NCBI GenBank assembly: GCA_029212405.1
Contig: JARGNR010000027.1
Coordinates: 1-64,000, forward strand
DNA length: 64,000 nt
Direction of reading: 5' to 3'
Origin: Saprospiraceae bacterium
GTDB lineage: Bacteria > Bacteroidota > Bacteroidia > Chitinophagales > Saprospiraceae
Position 1 is the stretch's first letter. Each line of letters opens with the position of its first letter. The notes beneath the pieces were generated by a model. The model worked only from the letters and a program-made list of their open reading frames with translations, did no database searches and was not told where the DNA came from. This document shows, one piece after another, positions 53,500-63,638 of the stretch. The position numbers were made by a program, and so were the translations under genes.

Positions 53500-55134
53500 A
53501 TGGCAAAATTTGATCTTGAATTCAATAAAAATGTAGATGCAATGCAAATTGCAACTTCTAGAATGAAGCGTAGATTAGAAAAGATTCATGAGGGAGGAGG
53601 TCAAAAAAAGATTGAAAGACAACACGCGAAAGGCAAAATGACAGCCAGAGAGCGAGTAGCATATTTGCTGGATGATGAATCTGACTTTCTAGAAATTGGT
53701 GCTTTTGCTGGATTTGAAATGTACAAGGAACATGGTGGATGTCCAGGTGGTGGTGTAATCACTGGAATTGGTAGAATTAGAGGTCGTCAATGCATGATTA
53801 TTGCCAATGATGCTACCGTAAAAGCTGGAGCTTGGTTTCCAATCACAGGTAAGAAAAATTTACGTGCACAGGAAATTGCCATGGAAAACAGACTGCCGCT
53901 TATATATTTAGTGGATAGTGCTGGAGTCTATTTGCCAATGCAAGATGAAATCTTTCCAGATAAAGAACATTTTGGTAGAATGTTTAGAAATAATGCTAAG
54001 ATATCAAGTATGGGTATTCCCCAAATTTCTGCCATCATGGGTAGTTGTGTTGCTGGAGGCGCTTATCTTCCAATCATGTCGGATGAAGCATTAATTGTGG
54101 AGGGGACAGGTTCGATTTTCCTTGCAGGTCCCTATTTGGTTAAAGCAGCAATTGGTGAAGAAGTTGACAAAGAAACATTAGGAGGAGCGACAACTCAATC
54201 AGAGATTTCAGGAGTTACAGACTATAAAATGCCGAATGATCAGACCTGCTTGGATACTATAAAAGACTTGGTAGATAAGATGGGGCATGAATCAAAATCT
54301 GGAATAGACAGAATCAAATCAGAAGCTCCGTTGTCTGATGACAAGGAAATGACAGGATTTTTTCCGGAAAACCCAACTAAGCCATACAACACTATTGATA
54401 TATTACAGAGAATCGTGGATGGTGGAAAACTAACATTCTATAAAAAAGACTACGGGAAGACCATTATATGTGCGTATGCTCGCATCGATGGCTGGAGTGT
54501 AGGTATCGTAGCAAATCAGAGACTTGTAAGTAAAAACGCTAAAGGGGAAATGCAATTCGGAGGAGTCATCTACAGTGATTCTGCGGACAAGGCATCTAGA
54601 TTTATCATGAATTGCAATCAGAAAAAGATTCCTTTGGTATTCTTTCATGATGTTACTGGATTTATGGTTGGCAAACGCTCAGAACATGGAGGAATCATTA
54701 AAGATGGAGCCAAAATGGTCAATGCGGTATCGAATAGTACTGTTCCAAAATTTACAGTAATTATGGGAAATAGCTACGGCGCAGGAAACTATGCCATGTG
54801 TGGTAAAGCGTATGATCCTCGTCTTATTGTTGCCTGGCCGACTGCTAAAATAGCGGTCATGGGAGGTACTCAAGCTGCAAAAGTCCTAACTCAGATACAG
54901 GTGGCTTCACTAAAAAGAAAAGGAGAAGAACCTGATGAAAATGCAGAAACTGCTCTATTTGAAAAAATAAAAGGCCGATACGACGAACAAACTACCCCCT
55001 ATTATGCAGCAGCTAGATTATGGGTGGATGCCATTATTGATCCCAAAGAAACAAGGTCTATCTTATCGAAAGGCATAGAAATGGCTGACAATGTGGAGAT
55101 AGAAAAATTTAATGTGGGCGTGATTCAGACTTAA
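53500..55134 (+). CDS. Acyl-CoA carboxylase carboxyltransferase (beta) subunit, MCC-like
   Basis: The biotin-dependent carboxyltransferase subunit of an acyl-CoA carboxylase, about 544 residues from the chosen ATG (MAKFDLEFNKNV). It carries both crotonase-like halves: the acyl-CoA half with GSCVAGGAYLPIMSDEAL and IFLAGPYLVKAAIGE, and the biotin half with FHDVTGFMVGKRSEHGGI and GNSYGAGNYAMCGKAYDP. The spacing and the FPDKEHFGRMFRNNA segment look more like methylcrotonyl-CoA (leucine breakdown) than propionyl-CoA carboxylase, but substrate is not certain. No biotin carboxylase subunit is adjacent. The frame extends 13 codons upstream without family similarity. Confidence 0.9.
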   Translation: MAKFDLEFNKNVDAMQIATSRMKRRLEKIHEGGGQKKIERQHAKGKMTARERVAYLLDDESDFLEIGAFAGFEMYKEHGGCPGGGVITGIGRIRGRQCMIIANDATVKAGAWFPITGKKNLRAQEIAMENRLPLIYLVDSAGVYLPMQDEIFPDKEHFGRMFRNNAKISSMGIPQISAIMGSCVAGGAYLPIMSDEALIVEGTGSIFLAGPYLVKAAIGEEVDKETLGGATTQSEISGVTDYKMPNDQTCLDTIKDLVDKMGHESKSGIDRIKSEAPLSDDKEMTGFFPENPTKPYNTIDILQRIVDGGKLTFYKKDYGKTIICAYARIDGWSVGIVANQRLVSKNAKGEMQFGGVIYSDSADKASRFIMNCNQKKIPLVFFHDVTGFMVGKRSEHGGIIKDGAKMVNAVSNSTVPKFTVIMGNSYGAGNYAMCGKAYDPRLIVAWPTAKIAVMGGTQAAKVLTQIQVASLKRKGEEPDENAETALFEKIKGRYDEQTTPYYAAARLWVDAIIDPKETRSILSKGIEMADNVEIEKFNVGVIQT

Positions 55135-55187
55135 TACTGAAAGATCGTGATATTTAATACGTCCAAACAATTGGTAAAAGAACAAGA

Positions 55188-56300
55188 GTGAAAATATTAG
55201 CAAAGACGCTTGAAGGATTAGAGCATGTGTTAGCAGATGAAATTACATCTATAGGAGGGTCCAATATAAAAATACTAAAAAGAGCAGTCCAATACGAAGG
55301 TGACAGAGCGGTATTGTACAAATCCAATATTCTTTTACGTACTGCTTTACGTATTCTTGTCATAAAAAAAGAATTCGTTGTCAAAAATGAACAACAATTG
55401 TATCGTGCTATATTTGAAATTCCATGGGAAACCATTATGAAACTTCAAGATACGTTTGCTATTGACAGCACAACCAACTCTGAGGTTTTTACACATTCCA
55501 AGTATGTAGCGCTAAAATCCAAAGATGCAATTGCTGATCGATTTGTGAAAAATTTTGGTAAAAGACCAAATGTAAATGTTCATACTCCTACTTACAGAAT
55601 AAATATTCATATTCGAGGCACTAAGGTGACCCTTTCTTTGGATAGTTCTGGCGAATCATTGCACATGAGAGGCTATAGAATGAATACAGTGGATGCACCA
55701 ATAAATGAGGTCTTGGCTTCTGGGTTGATTTTATTGTCAGGCTGGGATCGACATAGTCCTTTGATTGATCCTATGTGTGGTAGTGGAACATTTCTTATTG
55801 AAGCTGCACAACTAGCATTGAACATTCCACCTCAATTAAAAAACAGACGATTTGGGTTTAAAAAATGGAAATCATTTGATTCAAATTTATATGATTCATT
55901 GTGGGAAGGAATAAGTAAAGAGATAAAGGATATTCCGGTACAAATCTCTGGTTCAGATAAATCCTTAAGATGTGTAAAAGTCACCCAACAAAATCTATTA
56001 GAAGCAAACTTGAGCGATAAAATTCAAGTCATAAAAAAGGACTTCTTTAAGTTCCATCCCCCAAAAGGAAGTACGATTATCACCAATCCACCTTATGATG
56101 AAAGACTAAAGGAATCAGATATAAACCAATTCTATAAAAACATAGGAGAAAAAATTAAAAAGGACTTTCACCAGACGAATATTTGGATTTTTAGTGGTAA
56201 TCTCGATGCATTGAAATATATTGTTCTTGAAAACATAAAAGAGCATTCTATGATGAATGGTGGACTTCCTGCTAAATTTATTAATTACGATTGGAGATAG
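55188..56300 (+). CDS. THUMP-domain class I RNA methyltransferase (RlmL-like)
   Basis: A 370-residue SAM-dependent RNA methyltransferase. An N-terminal ferredoxin-like and THUMP domain (KTLEGLEHVLADEI to about residue 150) is followed by the methyltransferase: DPMCGSGTFLIEAAQLALN (SAM site, about 198-216), SGSDKSLRCVKVTQQN and the catalytic ITNPPYDERL. It matches the N-terminal RlmL type that makes m2G2445 in 23S rRNA, without the RlmK half. The start is GTG. It leads a run of three genes. Confidence 0.92.
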   Translation: MKILAKTLEGLEHVLADEITSIGGSNIKILKRAVQYEGDRAVLYKSNILLRTALRILVIKKEFVVKNEQQLYRAIFEIPWETIMKLQDTFAIDSTTNSEVFTHSKYVALKSKDAIADRFVKNFGKRPNVNVHTPTYRINIHIRGTKVTLSLDSSGESLHMRGYRMNTVDAPINEVLASGLILLSGWDRHSPLIDPMCGSGTFLIEAAQLALNIPPQLKNRRFGFKKWKSFDSNLYDSLWEGISKEIKDIPVQISGSDKSLRCVKVTQQNLLEANLSDKIQVIKKDFFKFHPPKGSTIITNPPYDERLKESDINQFYKNIGEKIKKDFHQTNIWIFSGNLDALKYIVLENIKEHSMMNGGLPAKFINYDWR

Positions 56301-56303
56301 TTG

Positions 56304-56621
56304 ATGAAAGCACTTTTACAAATAGGTATAATTTCGTTACTATTGACCGCTTACCAAATAAATGGTACGGCTCAAATCGACTCTTTTACGGTTAGAAATG
56401 AACCAATAGAAGTAAAATTAATATCTCCTTTAGATTTAGTATTTTCAAAACAAAAAATAACACCACCTTCTACTATTCTTAGACAACCTTCTGCATTTGA
56501 TGCTAAATCGTTGCCTTTTTTCTGTAAAATTGAACATAATTTGTCCAAAAAGACCAACATCAATTTAAGAATGAGATTAGGCAGCTTAGACTATGTAAAC
56601 AAACTAGAAGGTAAAAATTAA
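56304..56621 (+). CDS. Small exported protein of unknown function
   Basis: A 105-residue protein with a signal peptide ([20 protein letters not shown], cleavage near TAQ). The C-terminal half [20 protein letters not shown] and the end [10 protein letters not shown] look conserved, since I have the impression of similar ends in other Bacteroidota proteins. No fold or function is recognised. It starts three bases after the methyltransferase stop, at an ATG directly after a TTG, and is followed ten bases later by a lipoprotein gene. Confidence 0.65.
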   Translation: MKALLQIGIISLLLTAYQINGTAQIDSFTVRNEPIEVKLISPLDLVFSKQKITPPSTILRQPSAFDAKSLPFFCKIEHNLSKKTNINLRMRLGSLDYVNKLEGKN

Positions 56622-56631
56622 ACATTAAAAC

Positions 56632-57246
56632 ATGAAACACTTATTATATCTACTCATAGCATTTGGTTCTATACATTTTGCGAGTTGTGGTGATGAAGCT
56701 ACGGGCTGTACAGATCCTAATGCTGCAAACTATGATCCTGAAGCAGAAGTCGATTCTGGTAATTGTACCTACCCTGGATGTACCGACGAAGATGCTGATA
56801 ATTATGATGTGGCAAATAATCAAGATGATGGTACATGTACGTACTTTGATCTTTATTTAGGCACATACTCTGGAAATTTTATGTGTGCATCTACATTTGC
56901 AGATTTATTGGACGAAGCATCAGCCAATATTACTAAAAAACAAGGAGATGAAAATACGAATGAGATTACAGTTATAGTGAGTAATCCTGCTACTGAAATC
57001 ACTCTATTATTAGATGCGACTATATCAAAAGAAGAAGTGGTTATAGATACCTACATACAGAACTTTGAATACTCACTCGAAGTTGGCCCTCTAGTTGTCG
57101 AAGGTCCTTTTGAAGTATTTGTTACTGGTACGCTTACTAGATCAGAAGATGGTACATTAACCGGTCCTGTATCTATTCGAATTGATAAAACAGATTTGGC
57201 ACTATCGGTTTCGGATGTTTGTGACTATACAGCAACAAAAAATTAA
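56632..57246 (+). CDS. Lipoprotein with two GCTD calcium-loop-like repeats
   Basis: A 204-residue lipoprotein (MKHLLYLLIAFGSIHFASCG, lipobox cysteine at residue 19). Just after the cysteine come two copies of an acidic, cysteine-bounded repeat: GCTDPNAANYDPEAEVDSGN with CTY, and GCTDEDADNYDVANNQDDGT with CTY. Each has paired cysteines and many Asp/Asn, as in repeats that bind calcium or act as spacers in Bacteroidota surface proteins. The remaining about 130 residues are beta-rich (YLGTYSGNFMCASTFADLL, PLVVEGPFEVFVTGTLTRS) without known family. Confidence 0.75.
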   Translation: MKHLLYLLIAFGSIHFASCGDEATGCTDPNAANYDPEAEVDSGNCTYPGCTDEDADNYDVANNQDDGTCTYFDLYLGTYSGNFMCASTFADLLDEASANITKKQGDENTNEITVIVSNPATEITLLLDATISKEEVVIDTYIQNFEYSLEVGPLVVEGPFEVFVTGTLTRSEDGTLTGPVSIRIDKTDLALSVSDVCDYTATKN

Positions 57247-57351
57247 ATCTATATAGAAAGTTCTAAGATCTGCCTATTCTATACATACTATTAGACTAAG
57301 TAGATTACTTTGTTGACATTTAAATTTTTCTCCCTTTAATTTACTATTTAT

Positions 57352-57939
57352 ATGACTGAATTAATCTTTGCAACTGCCAATTCTCATAAATTGGAAGAAG
57401 TAAATAAGGTTGTCGATCCATCGATTTATTCATTAAAAAACTTACGGGATATTGGAATTTTCGAGGATATCGTTGAGGATGGCTCAACACTGGAAGAAAA
57501 TGCCTTAATAAAAGCCAGATATGTACATGAAAGAACAGGTTTCAATGTGTTCTCTGAGGATACAGGTTTAGAAGTGGCAGCACTTGGAGGTGATCCTGGA
57601 GTGTATACCGCTCGGTATGGTGGCCCTCAAAAAAATGCATCCGACAACATGGATTTACTCTTAAAAAATCTAACCAACCACAGTGATAGAAGCGCCCAAT
57701 TTAGAGCGTGCATTGCATTGATTTTCAATGACCAAGAAGTATTATTTGAAGGAATTGTCAAAGGAAAAATAGCTAAAACTAAATCTGGAGTAGATGGCTT
57801 TGGCTACGACCCTATTTTTATTCCAGATGGATACACAAAAACTTTTGCTGAATTGCCTTCAAACATCAAGCTTGAGTATAGTCATCGGACCCGAGCAATT
57901 CAAAAAATGTTTAATTTTCTTGAAAACATTACAAAATGA
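57352..57939 (+). CDS. rdgB: XTP/dITP (non-canonical purine NTP) pyrophosphatase
   Basis: Removes inosine and xanthosine triphosphates from the nucleotide pool. It begins with IFATANSHKLEEVNKV, carries the active-site SEDTGLEVAALGGDPGVYTARYGG (trimmed: FSEDTGLEVAALGG, about residues 63-76) and ends with the family's DGFGYDPIFIP and SHRTRAIQK. At 195 residues it is normal length. Confidence 0.96.
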   Translation: MTELIFATANSHKLEEVNKVVDPSIYSLKNLRDIGIFEDIVEDGSTLEENALIKARYVHERTGFNVFSEDTGLEVAALGGDPGVYTARYGGPQKNASDNMDLLLKNLTNHSDRSAQFRACIALIFNDQEVLFEGIVKGKIAKTKSGVDGFGYDPIFIPDGYTKTFAELPSNIKLEYSHRTRAIQKMFNFLENITK

Positions 57940-57989
57940 ACTTAAGTATTAATTACTTAATTAACTTCACCTTACCTTAACCACTGAAA

Positions 57990-58925
57990 ATGTCTAATAA
58001 AATGATCCTAGTCACAGGAGCCAATGGTCAAATTGGTCAAGTGCTTACTAAAAGACTGAGGCAACTGCACGGTGCTGACAATGTACTTGCATCTGATATC
58101 ACCAAACTTGACAACTATACAGAGAAGTTTGAATTTCTTGATATTTTGAATAAACACCGGCTGAATGAAGTGATCGGAGACCATAAAATCACGCAAGTAT
58201 ATCATCTGGCTGCCATTTTATCTGCAAGTGGAGAATGGAATCCAAAGAAGACTTGGAATGTTAATTTGAATGGGCTTTTGACCATGTTGACCTTAGCCGT
58301 AGATCATAAACTTGAGAAGGTTTTCTTTCCCTCGACCATAGCTGTTTTTGGAAATACCACTCCGAGAATTAATACACCCCAACATGTCCCATTACTTCCT
58401 GAAACCGTATATGGGATGAGTAAAGCAACGGGTGAAAATTGGTGTAATTATTTCAATAAAAGATACGACTTGGATGTGCGATCATTAAGATATCCAGGTA
58501 TAATTGGTTATCAGAGCCTTCCTGGAGGAGGAACTACAGATTATGCTGTGGAGATATTCTATGCTGCGCTAAGGGGCGAAGAATACACTTGTTTTCTAAA
58601 TGAGGATACTCGATTACCTATGATGTATATGGCAGATGCGCTGCGCGGCACTACAGATCTAATGGAAGCGCCAAAAGAATCCATCCAAATACGATCGAGT
58701 TATAATCTTGCAGCTATGAGTTTCTCCCCTATCGAAATTACGCGAGAAATTCAAAAACATATTCCTGATTTTAAAGTTAAATTTGAACCAGATTTCAGAC
58801 AAGAAATTGCCTCTAGTTGGACCGAAAGCATTGATGATTCATTTGCTCGTTCACATTGGGGATGGAATCATGAATACGATTTAGAAAAAATGGTTAAGGA
58901 TATGCTTGAAAATGTAACCATCTGA
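57990..58925 (+). CDS. tdh: L-threonine 3-dehydrogenase, SDR type
   Basis: An NAD-dependent short-chain (epimerase-like) threonine dehydrogenase that makes 2-amino-3-ketobutyrate. The nucleotide motif TGANGQIGQ (9-17), the aspartate in ASDITKL, the catalytic Y141/K145 (YGMSKATG) and the segment RYPGIIGYQSLPGGGTTDYA are clear. The last matches the characterised SDR-type threonine dehydrogenases from Bacteroidota such as Flavobacterium frigidimaris. At 311 residues it is normal. kbl, the enzyme that consumes its product, follows after 42 bases, which fixes the assignment. Confidence 0.93.
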   Translation: MSNKMILVTGANGQIGQVLTKRLRQLHGADNVLASDITKLDNYTEKFEFLDILNKHRLNEVIGDHKITQVYHLAAILSASGEWNPKKTWNVNLNGLLTMLTLAVDHKLEKVFFPSTIAVFGNTTPRINTPQHVPLLPETVYGMSKATGENWCNYFNKRYDLDVRSLRYPGIIGYQSLPGGGTTDYAVEIFYAALRGEEYTCFLNEDTRLPMMYMADALRGTTDLMEAPKESIQIRSSYNLAAMSFSPIEITREIQKHIPDFKVKFEPDFRQEIASSWTESIDDSFARSHWGWNHEYDLEKMVKDMLENVTI

Positions 58926-58967
58926 CCTCAACTTATTTAACAAACAACAAACCTTAAAGCAAAGAAA

Positions 58968-60158
58968 ATGAGTATTATAGATAGCGCTATACAGTCTGAA
59001 ATAAAAGAAATAAAAGAAGCTGGATTATATAAAGAAGAACGTATTATTACTACTCCTCAATCCGCGTCAATTAAAACAACTGCAGGGGAGGAAGTATTAA
59101 ATTTTTGTGCCAATAATTATCTAGGACTATCCTCTGATCCACGTGTAATTCAAGCTGCAAAAGATGCAATTGACACCCATGGTTTTGGTATGTCATCTGT
59201 TCGATTTATTTGTGGTACGCAAGATATTCATAAAGAATTAGAGCAAAGAACTGCAAAATTTGTTGGAACCGAAGATGCTATTTTATATGCCGCTGCTTTT
59301 GATGCAAATGGAGGCTTATTTGAACCCTTATTGGGTAAAGAGGATGCAATTATTTCTGACCAACTAAATCATGCTTCAATCATTGATGGAATTCGATTAT
59401 GTAAGGCGCAGAGATATCGATATGCTAATAATGATATGGCTGATTTGGAAGAAAAGTTAAAAGAGGCGGATGCTAATGGAGCTCGACGAAAGCTGATTGC
59501 AACAGATGGTGTATTTTCTATGGATGGTATCATTGCTCAGATTGATAAGATTTGTGATCTTGCGGAAAAATATAATGCGCTGGTAATGGTTGATGATTGT
59601 CATGCAACTGGTTTTACTGGAAAAACAGGTAGAGGTAGTGCAGAGCATTGCGATGCCTATGGAAGGGTTGATATTATTACTGGTACTTTTGGAAAAGCAT
59701 TAGGAGGAGCTTCTGGAGGATTTACAGCTGCAAGTAAAGAAATTGTGGATATACTAAGACAGAGATCCAGACCCTACTTATTTTCAAATACATTAGCCCC
59801 TGCCATTGTAGGTGCAAGCATTTCAGTGATAGACATTTTGGAAGAGAGTACTCAATTAAGAGATAAATTAGAAGAAAACACGGCATATTTCAGAAAAGAG
59901 ATGAATGCCGCCGGTTTTGATATTATTCCTGGTACACATCCTATTGTTCCCATAATGTTATATGATGCACCCCTTTCTCAAAAATTTGCAAACAAATTAC
60001 TAGAAGAAGGGATTTATGTCATTGGTTTTTTCTTCCCAGTAGTACCGAAAGGAAAAGCGAGAATAAGGACTCAAATCTCTGCAGGACATACTAGAGAACA
60101 TTTGGAAAAGGCCGTAGCCGCATTTACAAAAGTGGGCAAAGAACTTGGCGTAATTTAG
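58968..60158 (+). CDS. kbl: Glycine C-acetyltransferase (2-amino-3-ketobutyrate CoA ligase)
   Basis: A PLP enzyme of the alpha-oxoamine synthase family: cleaves 2-amino-3-ketobutyrate with CoA to glycine and acetyl-CoA. [15 protein letters not shown] near the N-terminus, [17 protein letters not shown], and the PLP lysine K243 in [12 protein letters not shown] are all present. At 396 residues it is full length. Together with tdh it turns threonine into glycine and acetyl-CoA. Confidence 0.95.
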   Translation: MSIIDSAIQSEIKEIKEAGLYKEERIITTPQSASIKTTAGEEVLNFCANNYLGLSSDPRVIQAAKDAIDTHGFGMSSVRFICGTQDIHKELEQRTAKFVGTEDAILYAAAFDANGGLFEPLLGKEDAIISDQLNHASIIDGIRLCKAQRYRYANNDMADLEEKLKEADANGARRKLIATDGVFSMDGIIAQIDKICDLAEKYNALVMVDDCHATGFTGKTGRGSAEHCDAYGRVDIITGTFGKALGGASGGFTAASKEIVDILRQRSRPYLFSNTLAPAIVGASISVIDILEESTQLRDKLEENTAYFRKEMNAAGFDIIPGTHPIVPIMLYDAPLSQKFANKLLEEGIYVIGFFFPVVPKGKARIRTQISAGHTREHLEKAVAAFTKVGKELGVI

Positions 60159-60184
60159 ATAATAGACGACCGAACAAAGTTGAA

Positions 60185-60511
60185 ATGGTAAACACAGATT
60201 GGACGTTTAATGAATTTCTTGTTTTTCTTTTAATTTATGCGTCTCATGCAGATATAGATTTTTGTGAACATGAACGTAACTTAATTAAAGAAAAAGTACC
60301 CGTAGAGGTTTTTGACTCCATCCTCGACCACTTCAATTCTTTGACTGATTATCAAGCCTTAGAATTAATACTAAGTTATAAGGATGTTTATTATCAAACA
60401 GAAGAAGAGAAAGAGCATTTATTAGAGGAGTTACAAAACTTGTTTGAAGTTGATGGGGAATACTCATCGTTAGAAAAAGAGATGATGTTCTTTCTTACAA
60501 AAATCATGTAG
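60185..60511 (+). CDS. TerB-like small protein
   Basis: A 108-residue, mostly helical acidic protein (WTFNEFLVFLLIYASHADID, EHLLEELQNLFEVDGEYS). The pattern of a TerB-type domain is suggested by DxD-like acidic turns in the first and last helices, one near IDFCEHERNLI and one in DGEYSSLEKEM. Related Bacteroidota proteins are called tellurite-resistance TerB-like, though no tellurite role is implied. It follows kbl after 26 bases and may share its transcript. Confidence 0.65.
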   Translation: MVNTDWTFNEFLVFLLIYASHADIDFCEHERNLIKEKVPVEVFDSILDHFNSLTDYQALELILSYKDVYYQTEEEKEHLLEELQNLFEVDGEYSSLEKEMMFFLTKIM

Positions 60512-60522
60512 AAGGATAAAAG

Positions 60523-61065
60523 CTACCACCTCCACTCATCCACATATTTAATAAATATTTTTGCCGTATTTTCAGCATCGGAGATTGCTCTATGGTGGGT
60601 TCCCGTAAATTCTATTCCTTCCTTTTTTAGGGTATTTTTAAGCCCGGTAAGCTTGTGTTCTCCTTTAATTTCGTGATATTCAGCTTTAAGGTCAGTAGAT
60701 GATTCCAACCATTCTAGGTCCATTTTATGCAAAATACAATTGTCCGTCAACATCACCTTATCATATTTGCCCCATGAACATAATCTATAATCTTCTTCAT
60801 AAATATTAATCCAGTCTTTGAATTGCTCTACAACTTTAGGATAAATATTTGCTCGATCTACATTTTCTTGACTTATACTTGTAAGCTTCTTGCAGAATCC
60901 AGATAATTTTGGATTGACAGTTGGTTTAACAAATTTGCTGAATGTTCCCAATACTTCTCCAGTGGGATCAACCATAACAGCTCCAATCTCAATGACCTCA
61001 TTAATTCCTCCTGGGGGCCTACCCAACCAACAAGTTGCTTCTAAATCATAAATTATAAACCTCAC
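60523..61065 (-). CDS. DEDDh 3'-5' exonuclease
   Basis: A 180-residue exonuclease of the RNase T / KapD / ERI-1 group. Exo I is FIIYDLEATCW with the Asp/Glu pair (residues about 6-10). Exo II has the aspartate in CSWGKYDKVMLTDN, and Exo III has the histidine and aspartate in HHRAISDAENTAKIF. All four carboxylates and the histidine are present, so it should be active on RNA or DNA ends. It overlaps the upstream acyltransferase gene by four bases (ATGA), so it is translationally coupled. Confidence 0.92.
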   Translation of the reverse strand: MRFIIYDLEATCWLGRPPGGINEVIEIGAVMVDPTGEVLGTFSKFVKPTVNPKLSGFCKKLTSISQENVDRANIYPKVVEQFKDWINIYEEDYRLCSWGKYDKVMLTDNCILHKMDLEWLESSTDLKAEYHEIKGEHKLTGLKNTLKKEGIEFTGTHHRAISDAENTAKIFIKYVDEWRW

Positions 61066-62768
61066 AAGATTGAATTTTCTAAAATGGGATCACTTATTTT
61101 TATTAAATCTTCCCATTTTACAGTTTGTTCGAGTTGATAGCTATCTAATCGGTTGTGATAAAAATACAAGAGTCTGAAATTTTCAGACATCAATGCACCA
61201 TCTTTTTTAACTTTTAATACTTTTTGAGGGTGATACAACCCTAAATGTTTCACACCATCTTCAATAAGTTCCTCAGGAGAAAGCTGCATCGCTTTCGATA
61301 ATCTCAATTTACCTTGTTTTTCCAACCTCTTTAGTGTTGTTTGCATCTTTCGAATTACTTTTAGAAACAACTCTTTTTCAATTTCAAATCCAGCAGGAGG
61401 TATGTTTAGTACATCGTACAAATTGAGTTCAGAATGTTGGTTTAATAGTATTCTAAATGCCGCAAAAGCTACTAAATGAGAACTGAGCACTACATTATTT
61501 ACTTTATAGCTCTCAACAATTTTATCCCCTAATAATTTGGTATACACCTTCTCTCTTTGATAAACCGTTTGCACTTCACCGTCCAGTTTAAAATAACCCG
61601 ATATATCAATAATATTTCCATGCTTATCCAGTGAATTTCCTTCTTCATCTACCGGATGTCCAAAAACATCCATTGGTCTTCCAAAGGAGAGCTCAATATC
61701 TGACTGTTTTCTAATTATTGACCAAATGAATTTCATCAGTTTACCAGAAGGCTTTCCAGTCTCCCTAGATTTAGTATATTTTTCCTTCCCTGTTCTTCGT
61801 AAATATTGGTCGATTAATGACTTTGCTTCTAAAACGAAGTGATAATTTAGCACCAATGGAACGACATAAATCTTGTTGTCATCTCCATTCGCTATAGCAT
61901 GCCTCTGCGCTTCAACCATCGACCCCAATAAACCCAACTTCAGTTTATCTTCTAATTTTCCATCTCTAGCTCTGGTGCCTCCAGGAAAAAATATTTGATT
62001 AACATTGTTTTGCAATGAAAAGGAAGCCATACTCTTAAGACATTCCAAATAAATTGGATTTTTCTTTCTTCTATCTACTCTATATGCACCCAATCGATTG
62101 ATAAAATAGGCCACAATTTCATTATCCAATAAATTCAGACCTGCCCCATACGACGAAGCGGGAACGCCCACTACTGCATCCAACGCATATCCAATAAGTA
62201 TAGAATCCAAATTTGAAAAATGAGTTGGAACAATAACAACAGTTCCTTTTTGAAATATAGAACGCAATTCATCCACATACCCATGTAGCTTTATTTTTTG
62301 CGTCACTTGATCTCTATTTCCCCACATTCTTTTTTGACCTTTGAATGTGGCTGGATTTAATAATCTTTTAAAAAATGAGGATAAGAAATTTCTGGAGAAC
62401 TTAAATGTTTTCAATTTGAAATAACCAACAATTTCTTCATTGTACCTATTGATAATCCGGTCTACTATAAGGTGTAGTTGATCTTCTCTATCCTCAAAAG
62501 TCTTTGCTACTTCTATTTCCTTTTCTAGTTCTTTCCAATATCGTTTGTCATCAACTGGATCAACCTTCCATGGATTATTTTTAACTCTTAACTTTTCTAG
62601 ATAAATGGTCTTATCCAAAATATCTTCAACCGGTGTCTTATTGTCTTCAAAAAGCCTGCTCCGTGTATATGCATTTAAGTTAGAAATAAATTCCGCCCTA
62701 TTTTCGCTGATCTTGTAGATCGGCCACTTTTTGATGTCAGGAATTATATGTGGTAGAGTGCTTTTCAA
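61062..62768 (-). CDS. PlsB-like glycerolipid acyltransferase
   Basis: A 568-residue acyltransferase of the PlsC/PlsB superfamily. Block I has HX4D in VPTHFSNLDSILIGY (about residues 181-195), block III reads IFFPGGTRARDGKLEDKLKL, and a proline block is present in IYVVPLVLNYHF. It should transfer an acyl chain to glycerol 3-phosphate or a related lipid at the inner membrane. The large flanking N- and C-terminal regions (residues 1-170 and 330-568) set it apart from plain PlsC and resemble the long Bacteroidota acyltransferases of unknown acceptor. Confidence 0.87.
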   Translation of the reverse strand: MKSTLPHIIPDIKKWPIYKISENRAEFISNLNAYTRSRLFEDNKTPVEDILDKTIYLEKLRVKNNPWKVDPVDDKRYWKELEKEIEVAKTFEDREDQLHLIVDRIINRYNEEIVGYFKLKTFKFSRNFLSSFFKRLLNPATFKGQKRMWGNRDQVTQKIKLHGYVDELRSIFQKGTVVIVPTHFSNLDSILIGYALDAVVGVPASSYGAGLNLLDNEIVAYFINRLGAYRVDRRKKNPIYLECLKSMASFSLQNNVNQIFFPGGTRARDGKLEDKLKLGLLGSMVEAQRHAIANGDDNKIYVVPLVLNYHFVLEAKSLIDQYLRRTGKEKYTKSRETGKPSGKLMKFIWSIIRKQSDIELSFGRPMDVFGHPVDEEGNSLDKHGNIIDISGYFKLDGEVQTVYQREKVYTKLLGDKIVESYKVNNVVLSSHLVAFAAFRILLNQHSELNLYDVLNIPPAGFEIEKELFLKVIRKMQTTLKRLEKQGKLRLSKAMQLSPEELIEDGVKHLGLYHPQKVLKVKKDGALMSENFRLLYFYHNRLDSYQLEQTVKWEDLIKISDPILENSIL

Positions 62769-62795
62769 GCAAATAAATTTTTAATGGTACAAAAA

Positions 62796-63392
62796 TCAGA
62801 AATTATTATTTAAATCTCCTATAAAATCAAGAATCTCTTGTCTTCCTTCCTTTTTTTCTGAACTTGTTATAAATTGATCGGGCAAGGTATTCCAATATTT
62901 CAACAATCCATTTTGAATTCTTTTAATATTGTCTTCCACCTGCAATCTTTTCAACTTATCGATTTTGGTATACACTAATACAAAGGGTACTCTTCTGTCT
63001 CCAAGCCAATTTACAAATTCTAAATCAATTGACTGCAATTCATGCCTTGAATCTAGCAGAACGAAAATAACTTGCAATTGTGGTCGCGTTATTAGGTACC
63101 GTTCTATCATCGATTCCCATTTATGTCTCATCTTTTTGGAGATCTTGGCATACCCATAGCCCGGCAAGTCCACCAAGTGCCATGCATCATCCACTCTAAA
63201 ATAATTGATGGTCTGCGTCTTCCCTGGGGTATTGGAAACCTTCGCCAGTCCTTTTCTATTACACAGCATATTGATCAAAGAAGACTTCCCTACATTCGAA
63301 CGACCGATGAAGGCATACTCAGGAACCATATCCTTCGGACACTGTGATTCCCTTTCAAAACTTCCGATAAATTCAACCTCTTTAATTTCCAT
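62796..63392 (-). CDS. engB: Ribosome biogenesis GTP-binding protein
   Basis: The YihA/YsxC/EngB GTPase needed for 50S subunit assembly. G1 FIGRSNVGKSSLINML, G2 at KTQTINYFRVDD, G3 VDLPGYGYAKIS and G4 LVYTKIDKLK are all present. At 198 residues it is normal length. It is first in a leftward operon with the acyltransferase (27-base gap) and exonuclease. Confidence 0.96.
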   Translation of the reverse strand: MEIKEVEFIGSFERESQCPKDMVPEYAFIGRSNVGKSSLINMLCNRKGLAKVSNTPGKTQTINYFRVDDAWHLVDLPGYGYAKISKKMRHKWESMIERYLITRPQLQVIFVLLDSRHELQSIDLEFVNWLGDRRVPFVLVYTKIDKLKRLQVEDNIKRIQNGLLKYWNTLPDQFITSSEKKEGRQEILDFIGDLNNNF

Positions 63393-63638
63393 CGGGGCAC
63401 TATTTTTGATATAAGAATTATATTGTATTAATAAAGAGTTAAAAACCAGACCTATAGAAGAAATTTTATTGACTTAGCCAATAATACTGTTACAATCTGA
63501 GTTTATACATCGTTAATCAATGGCAAAGATAATCTAAATGCAAAATTTGACCTATTGGTTTCATGTATCATTTATTTTTTGTTTTTGTTGCTGTTTTTCC
63601 CAATGCGCTCTTTATTTAAATATTAAATCTAAAGACAG

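Noticed and set aside
60185-60511. TerB-like gene as a tellurite or stress (ter) operon
   Set aside because: No terC, terD or terZ genes are near; it sits after kbl as a lone small gene.
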